Assembly: GCF_024127895.1 (NCBI RefSeq)
Contig: NZ_JAMYBK010000027.1
Location: forward strand, 1-58,019
Origin: Pseudomonas guariconensis
GTDB taxonomy: Bacteria > Pseudomonadota > Gammaproteobacteria > Pseudomonadales > Pseudomonadaceae
Reading direction: 5' to 3'
Length of the DNA stretch: 58,019 nucleotides
Shown here piece by piece: positions 16,294-27,987 of this stretch (the first letter of the stretch is position 1; each line of letters opens with the position of its first letter). A program made the position numbers and the translations under genes. The notes below the pieces were generated by a model. The model saw nothing but the letters and a program-made list of their open reading frames with translations, was not told where the DNA came from and made no database searches.

Positions 16294-18558
16294 ATGGAAT
16301 GGCTGGGACTGCAATTGTTCGCCGAGCTGCCGACCAGCGGACAGATCGTTCTCGACTGCCGTCATGAACCTTTCATGGTCGTGCTCGCCTATGCGGTGGC
16401 CTGCGCGGCATGCTTCGCCACCCTCGACATGGCCGAACGCCAATGCCACAGCGAAGACGACGCTGCGCGCCGGCAATGGCGCATGCTCGGGGCCTGCTGC
16501 CTGGCCGGCGGTATCTGGGCCATGCACTTCATCAGCATGCTGGCGTTCCAGGCGCCCCTGGAGATCCACTACGACGTGCCCCTGACCGGGCTGTCGCTGC
16601 TGATCGCCCTGCTCGCCGCCTGGCTGGCGATGAACACCCTCGATCGCAGCGCGATGCGCCCGCGCCACTACCTGCAGGCCGCGCTGTTCATCGGGCTGGG
16701 CATCACCCTGATGCACTATGTCGGCATGGCCGCGCTGCAGGCCAGTGCCCAGCAGTATTACCAGGCCGGCCTGGTAGTGGCGTCCCTGGGCATCGCCATC
16801 GCCACCAGCCTGCTGGCCCTGTTGATGGCCCGCTACTTCAGCAATGGCGCCGGCACCCTGCACCTGGTGCTGAAGTACGGCGCCAGCCTGCTGATGGCCG
16901 CCGGCATCGTGGCCACCCATTTCACCGGCATGGCCGCGATGACCCTGGTGATCCCGGCCGACACCGCCCTGCGCCTGCCCTCGGTGGACAACAGCCTGCA
17001 ACTGGGGCTGACCCTCGCCTCCATCACCTTGCTGATCTGTGGCGGCAGCATCAGCGCGGCGCTGTCGGACAAGAAGCTGCAAAGCAAGGAACGCGACCTG
17101 CGCCGGGTCAACGTGCTGCTCAGCCAGCTCGACCAGGCCCGGGTCTCGCTGCAGCAGGCCGCCCACTACGATGCCCTGACCAACCTGGTCAACCGCCGAG
17201 GCTTCAACCAGGTATTCGCCGAACGTCTGGTGGAACACAGTGCCAACGACGGCATGCTGGCCGTCATGTTCCTCGACATCGATCACTTCAAGCGGATCAA
17301 CGACAGCCTCGGCCATGCCGCCGGCGACGAGTTGCTCAAGGTGATCGCCGACCACATCAAGGCCGCCACCCGCAACCAGGACCTGGTGGCGCGTTTCGGT
17401 GGCGACGAATTCTGCATCGTCACCAGCCTCAACAGCCGCGAGGAAGCACGCCACCTGGCCCAGCGCATCATGCAACGGATGAAAGAGCCAATCGACCTGG
17501 GCGGGCGGCGCATGGTCATGACCACCAGCATCGGCATCAGCATCTTCCCCGATGACGGCCGCACCGCCGAAGAACTGCTCAAGAACGCCGACCTGGCGCT
17601 GTACCAGTCCAAGGGCTGCGGGCGCAACAGCCTGAACTTCTTCGACAACGGCCTGAAGACCCGCGCCACCCTGGAGCTGCAACTGGAGGAAGAGCTGCGC
17701 CTGGCCCTGCTCGAAGAATGCGGCCTGTGCGTGCACTACCAGCCGATCTTCGACCTGCACAACGGCCAGGTGGCCAAGCTCGAAGCCCTGGTGCGCTGGC
17801 AGCATCCGCAACATGGGCTGCTCGCCCCCGACCGTTTCATCGGTATCGCCGAGACCAACGGCCTGATCGTCGACCTTGATCTATGGGTGCTGCGCCGCGC
17901 CTGCGAAGACCTGGCCCGGCTCAACCGCCACGGCTATGGCGCGCTCAAGGTCACGGTCAATTGCTCGGCAGTGACCCTGGGGCGCGAGGAGTTGGCCAGC
18001 GAGGTGGAGATGGCGCTGTTCCAGGCCGGCCTGACACCTCGCCAACTGGAACTGGAAGTCACCGAGAATGCCCTGATGGGCGATATCCAGCGCACCGTCA
18101 GCCTGCTCAAGCGTATCCGCGCCCAGGGCGTGGCCCTGTCGATCGACGACTTCGGTACCGGCTATTCATCGCTGGCCTACCTCAAGCGCCTGCCCTTGGA
18201 CGTGCTGAAGATCGATCGCTCGTTCATCCAGGACGTGCCGGGTAGCCAGAAGGACCGCGAGATCGTCCAGGCGATCATCATCATGGCCCATACCCTGCAC
18301 CTGCAGGTGGTCTGCGAAGGCGTCGAGACCGTGGAGCAGCACGAGTTCCTCGCCGCCCACGGCTGCGACTTCCTCCAGGGCTACCTGCTCAGCCGCCCGG
18401 TGCCACTGGCCGAGCTACGCCCGATCCTCGAACGGCTCGACCGCCAGGACAGCGACTTCAGCCCTTGTTGCGATACAGTTCTACCAGGGTCGCTGGATCT
18501 TTTTGCAGATAGCCCTGGCTACCGTGCAAGCGCATCAATTGCGCGGCGAGGCCACTGA
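16294..18558 (+). CDS. MHYT/GGDEF/EAL cyclic-di-GMP regulator
   Basis: This 754-residue inner-membrane protein starts behind GAAGAGG. The N-terminal seven-helix MHYT sensor (about 25-255) has repeats with MHFISM (77-82), MHYVGM (140-145) and THFTGM (208-213). Such domains are thought to bind copper and sense gases such as O2, CO or NO. The GGDEF at 369-373 is intact, with an RxxD inhibitory site (R360-D363) before it. The EAL domain (EALVRW at 497-502, EVTEN, DDFGTG, CEGVE) also appears intact, so it may have both cyclase and phosphodiesterase activity. The last 101 bases run under the end of the convergent dehydrogenase gene, giving an unconserved-looking tail after the EAL domain. Confidence 0.93.
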   Translation: MEWLGLQLFAELPTSGQIVLDCRHEPFMVVLAYAVACAACFATLDMAERQCHSEDDAARRQWRMLGACCLAGGIWAMHFISMLAFQAPLEIHYDVPLTGLSLLIALLAAWLAMNTLDRSAMRPRHYLQAALFIGLGITLMHYVGMAALQASAQQYYQAGLVVASLGIAIATSLLALLMARYFSNGAGTLHLVLKYGASLLMAAGIVATHFTGMAAMTLVIPADTALRLPSVDNSLQLGLTLASITLLICGGSISAALSDKKLQSKERDLRRVNVLLSQLDQARVSLQQAAHYDALTNLVNRRGFNQVFAERLVEHSANDGMLAVMFLDIDHFKRINDSLGHAAGDELLKVIADHIKAATRNQDLVARFGGDEFCIVTSLNSREEARHLAQRIMQRMKEPIDLGGRRMVMTTSIGISIFPDDGRTAEELLKNADLALYQSKGCGRNSLNFFDNGLKTRATLELQLEEELRLALLEECGLCVHYQPIFDLHNGQVAKLEALVRWQHPQHGLLAPDRFIGIAETNGLIVDLDLWVLRRACEDLARLNRHGYGALKVTVNCSAVTLGREELASEVEMALFQAGLTPRQLELEVTENALMGDIQRTVSLLKRIRAQGVALSIDDFGTGYSSLAYLKRLPLDVLKIDRSFIQDVPGSQKDREIVQAIIIMAHTLHLQVVCEGVETVEQHEFLAAHGCDFLQGYLLSRPVPLAELRPILERLDRQDSDFSPCCDTVLPGSLDLFADSPGYRASASIARRGH

Positions 18559-19345
18559 GCGGCGTTGCCGAGCCCTGCTCGCGCGAGAACTTCACTGCAG
18601 TATCCAGGTCCTTGAGCAATGTGCGCACGTGCCACTTGATCGGCTCGAAACGGCTCTCGGCCATCTGTGGCGCGAGGATCTGCAACGGCTTGGAGTCGGC
18701 GAAACCGCCTGCCAGGGCCTCGGCGATCAGCCGCGCATCGACCCCGGACTGCTCGGCCAGGGCCACCACCTCGGCGATCACCAGGGCATTGCAGGCCACG
18801 ATCATCTGGTTGCAGGCCTTGGTCACTTGGCCCGCACCGATGCCCCCCATGTGGGTCACCCGCTGGCCCAGGGTCAGCAGCACCGGGCGCGCCCGCACCA
18901 GGTCCTCGGCCTCGCCGCCGACCATGATCGCCAGGGTGCCGGCCTCGGCGCCGGGGGTGCCACCCGATACCGGCGCATCCAGCCAGGCCATGCCGCACAG
19001 TGCCGCCAGCTCGGCGGCCATCTCGCGGGTGGCGGTCGGCTCCAGGCTGGAGAAGTCCACCAGCAACTGGCCACTGCGCCCGCCCTGGGCCACGCCCTGC
19101 TCGCCGAACACCACCTCGCGCACCACCGCCGTATCGGCCAGGCACAGCAGCACCATGTCCGTGTCACGGCACAGCTCGGCGGGGCTGGCGGCCAGGCGCG
19201 CGCCGGCGGCAACCAGTTCAGCGCACTTCTGCGGGCTACGGTTCCAGACCGTCAGCGGGTAGCCCGCGGCCAGCAGGCGCCGGCACATCGGCAGGCCCAT
19301 CAGGCCGATTCCGGCGAATCCCAGCGAAGGCAATGCAGTACTCAT
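18458..19345 (-). CDS. 3-hydroxyisobutyrate dehydrogenase-like oxidoreductase
   Basis: The 295-residue protein starts at the ATG at 19345 with GGAG upstream; longer frames lack support. The N-terminal Rossmann fold has GFAGIGLMGLPM, the beta-hydroxyacid dehydrogenase substrate motif DAPVSGG follows, and the catalytic Lys lies in GAGQVTKACNQ. The family oxidises 3-hydroxyisobutyrate or reduces tartronate semialdehyde with NAD(P). The exact substrate is uncertain. It diverges from the tubulin-like gene and converges, with overlap, on the MHYT gene. Confidence 0.88.
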   Translation of the reverse strand: MSTALPSLGFAGIGLMGLPMCRRLLAAGYPLTVWNRSPQKCAELVAAGARLAASPAELCRDTDMVLLCLADTAVVREVVFGEQGVAQGGRSGQLLVDFSSLEPTATREMAAELAALCGMAWLDAPVSGGTPGAEAGTLAIMVGGEAEDLVRARPVLLTLGQRVTHMGGIGAGQVTKACNQMIVACNALVIAEVVALAEQSGVDARLIAEALAGGFADSKPLQILAPQMAESRFEPIKWHVRTLLKDLDTAVKFSREQGSATPLSGLAAQLMRLHGSQGYLQKDPATLVELYRNKG

Positions 19346-19541
19346 GAGCAACTCCAGGCAGATGATTAAAGAAGCAGGGCAATCGGGCGATGCACTGCGA
19401 AGGCGACAAGACAACTCACGGGATATAAGGCAAACCCCTATCGCCTACGTGAAAGGCGCACTGATACAGTCGCGAAATTTCCCAATGATGGCTATATGAC
19501 ATACCTGTCGACGGCCCACCACCCAAGGCGAATGGCGCACT

Positions 19542-21725
19542 ATGACCTCTACCAACACTTCTGCCAATGCGCTGCCCGAGTCGTCCATCCCCTCTTCCTC
19601 GCCGGCCGCGCTATCCCCGCGGGACCTGCAGCCCACGCGCCTGCTGCCGACGCAACAATACCTCTACTACACCGAGCAGGACATCCAGCGCATCCTCGAC
19701 AACCTCGACGGCCTGCGCGACCTGGTGTTCCCGCAGAACCTGCACGTCGAGGACGAAAGCCAGCTACGCCTCGAACAGCAGTTCCCCTCGGTGTGCCTGA
19801 TCGGCCTGGGCCGCTGCGGCTCGAACATCGCCCTGGACGTGGCAGAACTGGTCTACAACGCCCGCACCTTCTTCCTCAACGAGTTCAACAACGAGGAGCG
19901 CAACAAGGGCGAGGCCGGCTACAGCCCGGCACGCTGGATCCGCCAGAACCTGCGCCTGGTGCAGAACAAGGTGGCGAAGCCGGTATTCCTGGTCGAGCCG
20001 CTGGTGATGCTGGGCGACCTGGACAAGGACATCGCCGGGCGCATCCGCTTCTCGCGCAAGGGCGAGCGCGGGGGCTTCCTGCGCGACTACAGCAAGATGA
20101 AGATCATGGACCTGTCCGAGGTCCACGCCGGCGGTGCCGGCAATGCGCCGATCCTCGGCCAGTACCTGGCCAAGATCATCCTCAACAAGGACACCCAGCG
20201 CTTCTCCAGCAGCGACTGGAAGCTGATCCACTCGTACCTGATCGACTCCTGCGGTATCAAGGCCAACCAGTCGCGCCTGTATTTCTACATCTTCAGCGCC
20301 GGTGGCGGCACTGGCTCGGGCATGGCCTCGGAGTTCGGCCTGGCCCAGCAGTACTCGTACATGAACAAAACCTTCGACACCAAGCCGGCCGACGAGAATG
20401 ACGGCAAGAGCGGGCATTCGTTCGTCTTCGAGCCGATCTTCACCAGCGGCATCTGCGTACTGCCGAACGTTTCCGACCATCGCAGCGAGATGTCCGAAGC
20501 CCTGCACATCAACGCCGGGCGCTTGCTGTGCAAGTACCTCTCGGAAGAGTGGGACTTCTCGTACAACTTCGACAACGAAGACAGCAGCGAAGCCAGCGTC
20601 ATGGGCCGCATCCGCCCGTGGAACGCGATGATGCTGATTTCCAACGACATCATGCGCTACGCCGAGGAGAACGACGACGGCACGATCCAGAACATCGACG
20701 TCAACGCCATGGAGAAGCACGCCAACCAGTACATCTCCCAGCAGATCTTCAACATCCTCACGGCCCAGGCGGTGACCACCGACTACGACCAGAACTACTT
20801 CCGCCGTGCCGGCATCGATATCGGCGAGACCATTCGCCTGGATGCCAATGACCTGTTCATGAGCCTGGCCGGCCCGGTGGCCATCGCCTATGCCGAATCG
20901 GTGGTGCCGGAGCAGCCTGTGCCCGGTTCGGACAAGTTCAAGGTGTTCGAGAAGGAAAACCCGCGACTGGACATCGACGACCTGTTCCTGCGCTCCATCG
21001 ACCTGCCGCACTTCAACAAGCAGACCCAGGCCATCGAAGGCATCAGCCTGCTGCCGATCGAGTCACGCCGCTACCGCGCGGCCCTGGAGCAGTACCAGGC
21101 TTCGGGCTACGACGCGGCGGCGCTGCATGACCTGCACTTTTTCAAGAACTGCTCGTCGGTGGTGTCGATCGTTTCGCTGCCCAAGGACTACAAGCTGTCG
21201 TACATGGACCTGAACCGGCTCAAGACGCACCTCAACAGCCTGTTCCCCAACACCACCCTCAAGCGCTACGCCCTGGTGATCGGCGCCTCGGCCAACCTCT
21301 CGCTGACCACCCTGATCGCCAAGAGCCCGTGCCTGTCGGACGACTTCCTGACCTTGATCGTGGCCTTCATCAAGCGCTGCTTCGCCCGCAACCCGTATCG
21401 CTTCGACGACACCCTGGACAACGCCATCCTCGAGTTCATCACCAGCGAGCAGTTCGACGAGGCACGCATCGACGAGTTGCTCAACGAGTTCGAGAACCCG
21501 GCGAAGATCCTCGACACCAACTGGTATGCGATCAAGCCGATGTACGAGAAGAAGTACCGCGAACTGATCAATGACAAGAGCCGCTTCGTCTCGATCAACG
21601 ACATCCGCCTGTCGCGCGACTGCGTGAAGAAGGCGGTGAAGTACCTGCGCGAGATCTTCCGCCACCGGATCGGCAAGACGCGAGTGATCTCGCTGAACAA
21701 CCATACCGGGCGGGTCGACTACTGA
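19542..21725 (+). CDS. FtsZ/tubulin-superfamily GTPase-like protein, 727 aa
   Basis: The soluble protein has a disordered Ser/Pro-rich start (1-35), then motifs that line up in order with the FtsZ/tubulin nucleotide fold. These are GLGRCGSN at 88-95 (T1 loop), GGAGNAPILG at 197-206 (T3-like, compare GAGxxPxxG of FtsZ) and AGGGTGSG at 253-260 (the tubulin signature T4 loop). An LDANDLFMSLAGP segment at 433-445 sits where helix H7 and the catalytic T7 loop would be. The gaps between motifs are about twice those of FtsZ, implying large insertions. A 280-residue C-terminal region has no family I recognise. It most resembles the large bacterial tubulin-like families (such as Pfam Tubulin_2), whose function is unknown. 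It is monocistronic: divergent from a dehydrogenase gene and followed by a REP pair and a convergent gene. Confidence 0.8.
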   Translation: MTSTNTSANALPESSIPSSSPAALSPRDLQPTRLLPTQQYLYYTEQDIQRILDNLDGLRDLVFPQNLHVEDESQLRLEQQFPSVCLIGLGRCGSNIALDVAELVYNARTFFLNEFNNEERNKGEAGYSPARWIRQNLRLVQNKVAKPVFLVEPLVMLGDLDKDIAGRIRFSRKGERGGFLRDYSKMKIMDLSEVHAGGAGNAPILGQYLAKIILNKDTQRFSSSDWKLIHSYLIDSCGIKANQSRLYFYIFSAGGGTGSGMASEFGLAQQYSYMNKTFDTKPADENDGKSGHSFVFEPIFTSGICVLPNVSDHRSEMSEALHINAGRLLCKYLSEEWDFSYNFDNEDSSEASVMGRIRPWNAMMLISNDIMRYAEENDDGTIQNIDVNAMEKHANQYISQQIFNILTAQAVTTDYDQNYFRRAGIDIGETIRLDANDLFMSLAGPVAIAYAESVVPEQPVPGSDKFKVFEKENPRLDIDDLFLRSIDLPHFNKQTQAIEGISLLPIESRRYRAALEQYQASGYDAAALHDLHFFKNCSSVVSIVSLPKDYKLSYMDLNRLKTHLNSLFPNTTLKRYALVIGASANLSLTTLIAKSPCLSDDFLTLIVAFIKRCFARNPYRFDDTLDNAILEFITSEQFDEARIDELLNEFENPAKILDTNWYAIKPMYEKKYRELINDKSRFVSINDIRLSRDCVKKAVKYLREIFRHRIGKTRVISLNNHTGRVDY

Positions 21726-21731
21726 CGGCAC

Positions 21732-21881
21732 GGGGCCGCTTCGCGCCCCATCGCCGGCAAGCCGGCTCCCACAGGTATTGTGCTGATCCCAAAAGCAGCG
21801 CAATACCCTGCAAATCACATCATTTGCAATCGACTCACCCTGTGGGAGCCGGCTTGCCGGCGATGGGCGCGAAGCAGCCCC
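21732..21881. repeat. REP doublet (REPIN) after the tubulin-like gene
   Basis: Two REP copies face each other: 21732-21775 and, inverted, 21839-21881. Both share the core of the family, GCCGGCTTGCCGGCGATGGG on one strand. They are separated by about 60 bases of unrelated sequence. Such paired inverted REPs (REPINs) are dispersed by a trans-acting transposase and are typical of intergenic DNA in Pseudomonas. Confidence 0.85.
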
Positions 21882-22002
21882 TATTACGCATACCGTAAAC
21901 TGTTACCGCGCAGCCGAATCACTCACCCGACTGTTACCAACATCCACCCCACCTGAACGTCGATACGCACCAGCACGGAAGACCTGTGCGTTTTCACGCA
22001 CC

Positions 22003-22025
22003 AAAAAAGCGCAGCCTCACTGCGC
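22003..22025 (-). terminator. Rho-independent terminator of the DUF2288 gene
   Basis: On the minus strand GCGCAG-TGAGG-CTGCGC followed by six T residues forms a terminator. Its loop contains the stop codon of the DUF2288 gene, so termination starts right at the end of the reading frame. Confidence 0.75.
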
Positions 22026-22322
22026 TTTCTTCTCTTGCATCACCACGAATGGCGAAACCACCACCGCCCAGATCTGCGGATCGCGGTTCTGCAGGTCTAG
22101 CGCCTGCTGCGCAGTGACCGGGGCGACAGTGCCATCGTTACGCCACTTGGCGAAGATCTCGCTGCGATTCTCGGCCATCGCCTCGGCAACGGCGATCAGG
22201 TCCAAGCTCGGGTCGACCCAAATCAGGTCACCCTTGGCCCAGAAACGCTCCAGTGCCTTCCACTCGATGATTGCCGTCTCGCCGAGCAATTTGGCATAGA
22301 GGGTGCTTGCTTGATCAGTCAT
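22017..22322 (-). CDS. DUF2288 family protein
   Basis: This 101-residue soluble protein contains the features of DUF2288: LYAKLLGETAIIEWKALERF near the start and IWAVVVSPFVVMQEK near the end. The function of the family is unknown. It diverges from the braC gene, with a 360-base gap upstream, and converges on the REP doublet. Confidence 0.82.
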   Translation of the reverse strand: MTDQASTLYAKLLGETAIIEWKALERFWAKGDLIWVDPSLDLIAVAEAMAENRSEIFAKWRNDGTVAPVTAQQALDLQNRDPQIWAVVVSPFVVMQEKKAQ

Positions 22323-22682
22323 GGGTTCCTACCAGCAGAAAAACGGCCAATGAAAAGGCCGGCATTTTTGCAGAAAAACCCGGTTTCAAATATGTAATTT
22401 GGTCGATTGGCCCCGAACTTGTGGGGTGGGGCCAGGGATGCAGGCAAAGTAATGGCGCTTTTCTGTATCTTTATGTCGACCAGGCGACACCCCGGGAAAC
22501 AGACGCTTTTCGCCCGCTTTTCAAGCGCTTGGACAGCGCTCTACACTGTACCGGTACAGTTCCGGGACACGTTCCGGGGGAAGGTGGGCTTGCGACATGG
22601 CGTGGCCATGCCGGCGTTCCCGCCCGATCTGTAGCCCTGGCCGCCAGGACTATAAGAATTACAACAGAATGAGTGGAGCACT
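22323..22682. other. 360-base gap upstream of braC with a perfect palindrome
   Basis: No reading frame here is convincing. A perfect 16-base palindrome, ACTGTACCGGTACAGT, lies at 22545-22560, about 122 bases before the braC ATG. Its outer CTGT...ACAG resembles a LexA box, but the spacing is N6 rather than N8, so another regulator is more likely. I could not place a confident promoter. The rest holds small GC-rich stretches only. Confidence 0.5.
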
Positions 22683-23801
22683 ATGATCAAGATTTCCAAG
22701 CTGTTCGCCGCAATGGTCCTGGCTGGGGTCGCCAGCCATTCGGTTGCCGCCGACACCATCAAGATCGGCATCGCCGGTCCCAAGACCGGTCCGGTCACCC
22801 AGTACGGCGACATGCAGTTCATCGGCGCCAAACAAGCCATCAAGGACATCAACGCCAAGGGCGGCGTCGACGGCAAGATGCTCGAGGCCAAGGAATACGA
22901 CGACGCGTGCGACCCGAAACAGGCCGTCGCGGTCGCCAACAAGGTGGTCAACGATGGCGTCAAGTTCGTGGTCGGCCACCTGTGCTCCAGCTCCACCCAG
23001 CCTGCGTCCGACATCTACGAAGACGAAGGCGTGATCATGATCACCCCAGCCGCCACCAGCCCGGAAATCACCGCCCGTGGCTACAAGCTGGTGTTCCGCA
23101 CCATCGGCCTGGACAGCGCCCAGGGCCCGGCCGCCGGCAACTACATCGCCGACCACGTCAAGCCGAAGGTCGTCGCGGTCCTGCACGACAAGCAGCAGTA
23201 CGGCGAAGGCATCGCCACCGCGGTCAAGCAGACCCTCGAAGGCAAGGGCGTCAAGGTCGCCGTCTTCGAAGGCCTGAACGCCGGTGACAAGGACTTCTCC
23301 TCGATCATCCAGAAGCTCAAGCAGAACAACGTCGACTTCGTCTACTACGGCGGCTACCACCCAGAGCTGGGCCTGATCCTGCGCCAGTCGAAGGAAAAAG
23401 GCCTGAACGCCAAGTTCATGGGCCCGGAAGGCGTGGGCAACGACTCCATCTCGCAGATCGCCCAGAGCGCCTCCGAAGGCCTGCTGGTGACTCTGCCCAA
23501 GTCCTTCGACGCGGATCCTGCGAACAAGGCGATCGTCGACGCCATCAAGGGTGACGGCAAGGATCCGAGCGGTCCGTTCGTGTTCCCGGCCTACTCCGCC
23601 GTCCAGGTGATCGCCGATGGCATCAAGGCCGCCGGCACCAGCGACGACGCCGAGAAAGTCGCCGAGGAAATCCACAAGGGCACCTTCCACACCCCGACCG
23701 GCGACCTGTCGTTCGACGAGAAAGGCGACCTGAAGGACTTCAAGTTCGTGGTCTACGAATGGCACTTCGGCAAGCCGAAGACCGAAGTCTCCCCTCAGTA
23801 A
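22683..23801 (+). CDS. braC: Branched-chain amino acid-binding protein BraC
   Basis: This 372-residue periplasmic protein has a signal peptide (MIKISKLFAAMVLAGVASHS) that is cut after SVA-A. The mature part is a type I periplasmic binding fold starting DTIKIGIAGPKTGPV, as in BraC/LivJ. It captures leucine, isoleucine, valine and possibly alanine or threonine, and delivers them to the BraDEFG transporter encoded just downstream. A terminator-like hairpin and 224 bases separate it from braD, which is a common way to give the binding protein higher expression than the membrane parts. Confidence 0.95.
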   Translation: MIKISKLFAAMVLAGVASHSVAADTIKIGIAGPKTGPVTQYGDMQFIGAKQAIKDINAKGGVDGKMLEAKEYDDACDPKQAVAVANKVVNDGVKFVVGHLCSSSTQPASDIYEDEGVIMITPAATSPEITARGYKLVFRTIGLDSAQGPAAGNYIADHVKPKVVAVLHDKQQYGEGIATAVKQTLEGKGVKVAVFEGLNAGDKDFSSIIQKLKQNNVDFVYYGGYHPELGLILRQSKEKGLNAKFMGPEGVGNDSISQIAQSASEGLLVTLPKSFDADPANKAIVDAIKGDGKDPSGPFVFPAYSAVQVIADGIKAAGTSDDAEKVAEEIHKGTFHTPTGDLSFDEKGDLKDFKFVVYEWHFGKPKTEVSPQ

Positions 23802-23821
23802 CAGCGTGACTAGCTAACTGG

Positions 23822-23853
23822 AAGCCCACTGTGTGAGCAGTGGGCTTTGTTTT
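23822..23853 (+). terminator. Partial terminator between braC and braD
   Basis: AAGCCCACT (23822-23830) pairs with AGTGGGCTT (23839-23847), followed by TGTTTT. The hairpin lies about 20 bases after the braC stop. Probably only some transcripts read through into braD, so braC mRNA is in excess. Confidence 0.8.
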
Positions 23854-24025
23854 ACGAGGTTCATGGGCCCGATTCCCGCGATCCGGGAGGGGGTTCACCT
23901 GAAAATCTTAAAACCGTCACCCGCGGTTCCCTGGCCGTGCCCGCCCTCGTTGCCAACGCCTACGAGGCGAGCCGGGTTCATCACCCGCCAGCGAAATGCT
24001 AATCAGGTTTTTAGGAGCGCTGTAA

Positions 24026-26198
<2,173 letters not shown>

Positions 26199-26202
<4 letters not shown>

Positions 26203-26966
26203 GCCGCGAAATTCTGCAAGTCAGCGGCCTGAGCATGCGCTTCGGCGGCTTGTTGGCGGTCAATGGCGTGGGCCTGACCGTCAAGGAAAAACAGGTGGTG
26301 GCGCTGATCGGCCCGAACGGCGCCGGCAAGACCACCGTGTTCAACTGCCTGACCGGCTTCTACAAGCCCACTGGCGGCACCATCCTGCTCGATGGCCAGC
26401 CGATCCAGGGCCTGGCCGGCCACCAGATCGCCCGCAAGGGCGTGGTGCGGACCTTCCAGAACGTACGCCTGTTCAAGGAAATGACCGCGCTGGAAAACCT
26501 GCTGATCGCCCAGCACCGGCACCTGAACACCAACTTCTTCGCCGGCCTGCTCAAGACCCCGAGCTTCCGCCGCAGCGAGAAGGAGGCCATGGAACGGGCC
26601 CAGTACTGGCTGGAGAAGGTCAACCTGACCGCCTTCGCCAACCGTACCGCCGGTACCCTGGCCTACGGCCAGCAGCGTCGCCTGGAGATCGCCCGCTGCA
26701 TGATGACCCAGCCCCGGATCATCATGCTCGACGAGCCGGCCGCTGGCCTCAACCCCCGGGAAACCGAGGACCTCAAGGCCCTGATCAGCTACCTTCGCGA
26801 GTCGCACAACGTGACGGTGCTGCTGATCGAGCACGACATGAAGCTGGTGATGAGCATTTCCGACCACATCGTGGTGATCAACCAGGGCACGCCCCTGGCC
26901 GACGGCACGCCGGAGGAGATCCGCGGCAACCCTGATGTGATCAAGGCCTACCTGGGGGAGGCGTAA
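26199..26966 (+). CDS. braF: Branched-chain amino acid ABC ATPase BraF (LivG)
   Basis: This 255-residue ABC ATPase has a Walker A GPNGAGKTT (about 35-43), a signature-like AYGQQRRLEIAR, and a Walker B IIMLDEPAAGL. The extended loop with NVRLFKEMTALENLL is typical of LivG. It powers transport together with BraG. It overlaps braE by 4 bases and abuts braG. Confidence 0.96.
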
Positions 26967-27668
<702 letters not shown>

Positions 27669-27734
27669 TCGTCATGGTGTGGAAAAGGGCCTTCGGGCCA
27701 ACGCCTGTCAGTTAAGCGGCGCTTTGTCATATTT

Positions 27735-27856
27735 GGGGCTGCCTCGCAGCCCATCGCCGGCAAGCCGGCTTCCCACAGGGACCGCGTCGACCACACATGA
27801 TGCGGTTTGCACGGGCCATGTGGGAGCTTGCCGGCGAAGGGGCGCGAAGCGGCCCC
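27735..27856. repeat. REP doublet (REPIN) after the bra operon
   Basis: Facing REP copies lie at 27735-27780 and 27817-27856. The sequence between them contains GTCGACCACACATGATGCGG and TTTGC. A nearly identical interior occurs in the repeat at 45550-45643, showing that the whole doublet, not only the REP ends, is the unit that spreads. Confidence 0.85.
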
Positions 27857-27987
27857 AAATGGCAATTGGGGCTTCGCCCGGCCCACCAGACCGCTGCCAA
27901 CAGAGCGGAACACATGAAACCTTGTGATCGCCCCCCAGGCTGAGTAACGTGGCCACTTCTTTTGCTGGATCGCCCGGAGCCTGCCCC

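Noticed and set aside
22407..22425. A sigma-54-like -24/-12 element before braC
   Set aside because: TGGCCCC-N4-TTGTG has the GG at -24, but the -12 GC is GT and several other bases differ from consensus.
22547..22560. LexA box before braC
   Set aside because: CTGT and ACAG are present but separated by 6 bases rather than 8, and braC is not an expected SOS gene.
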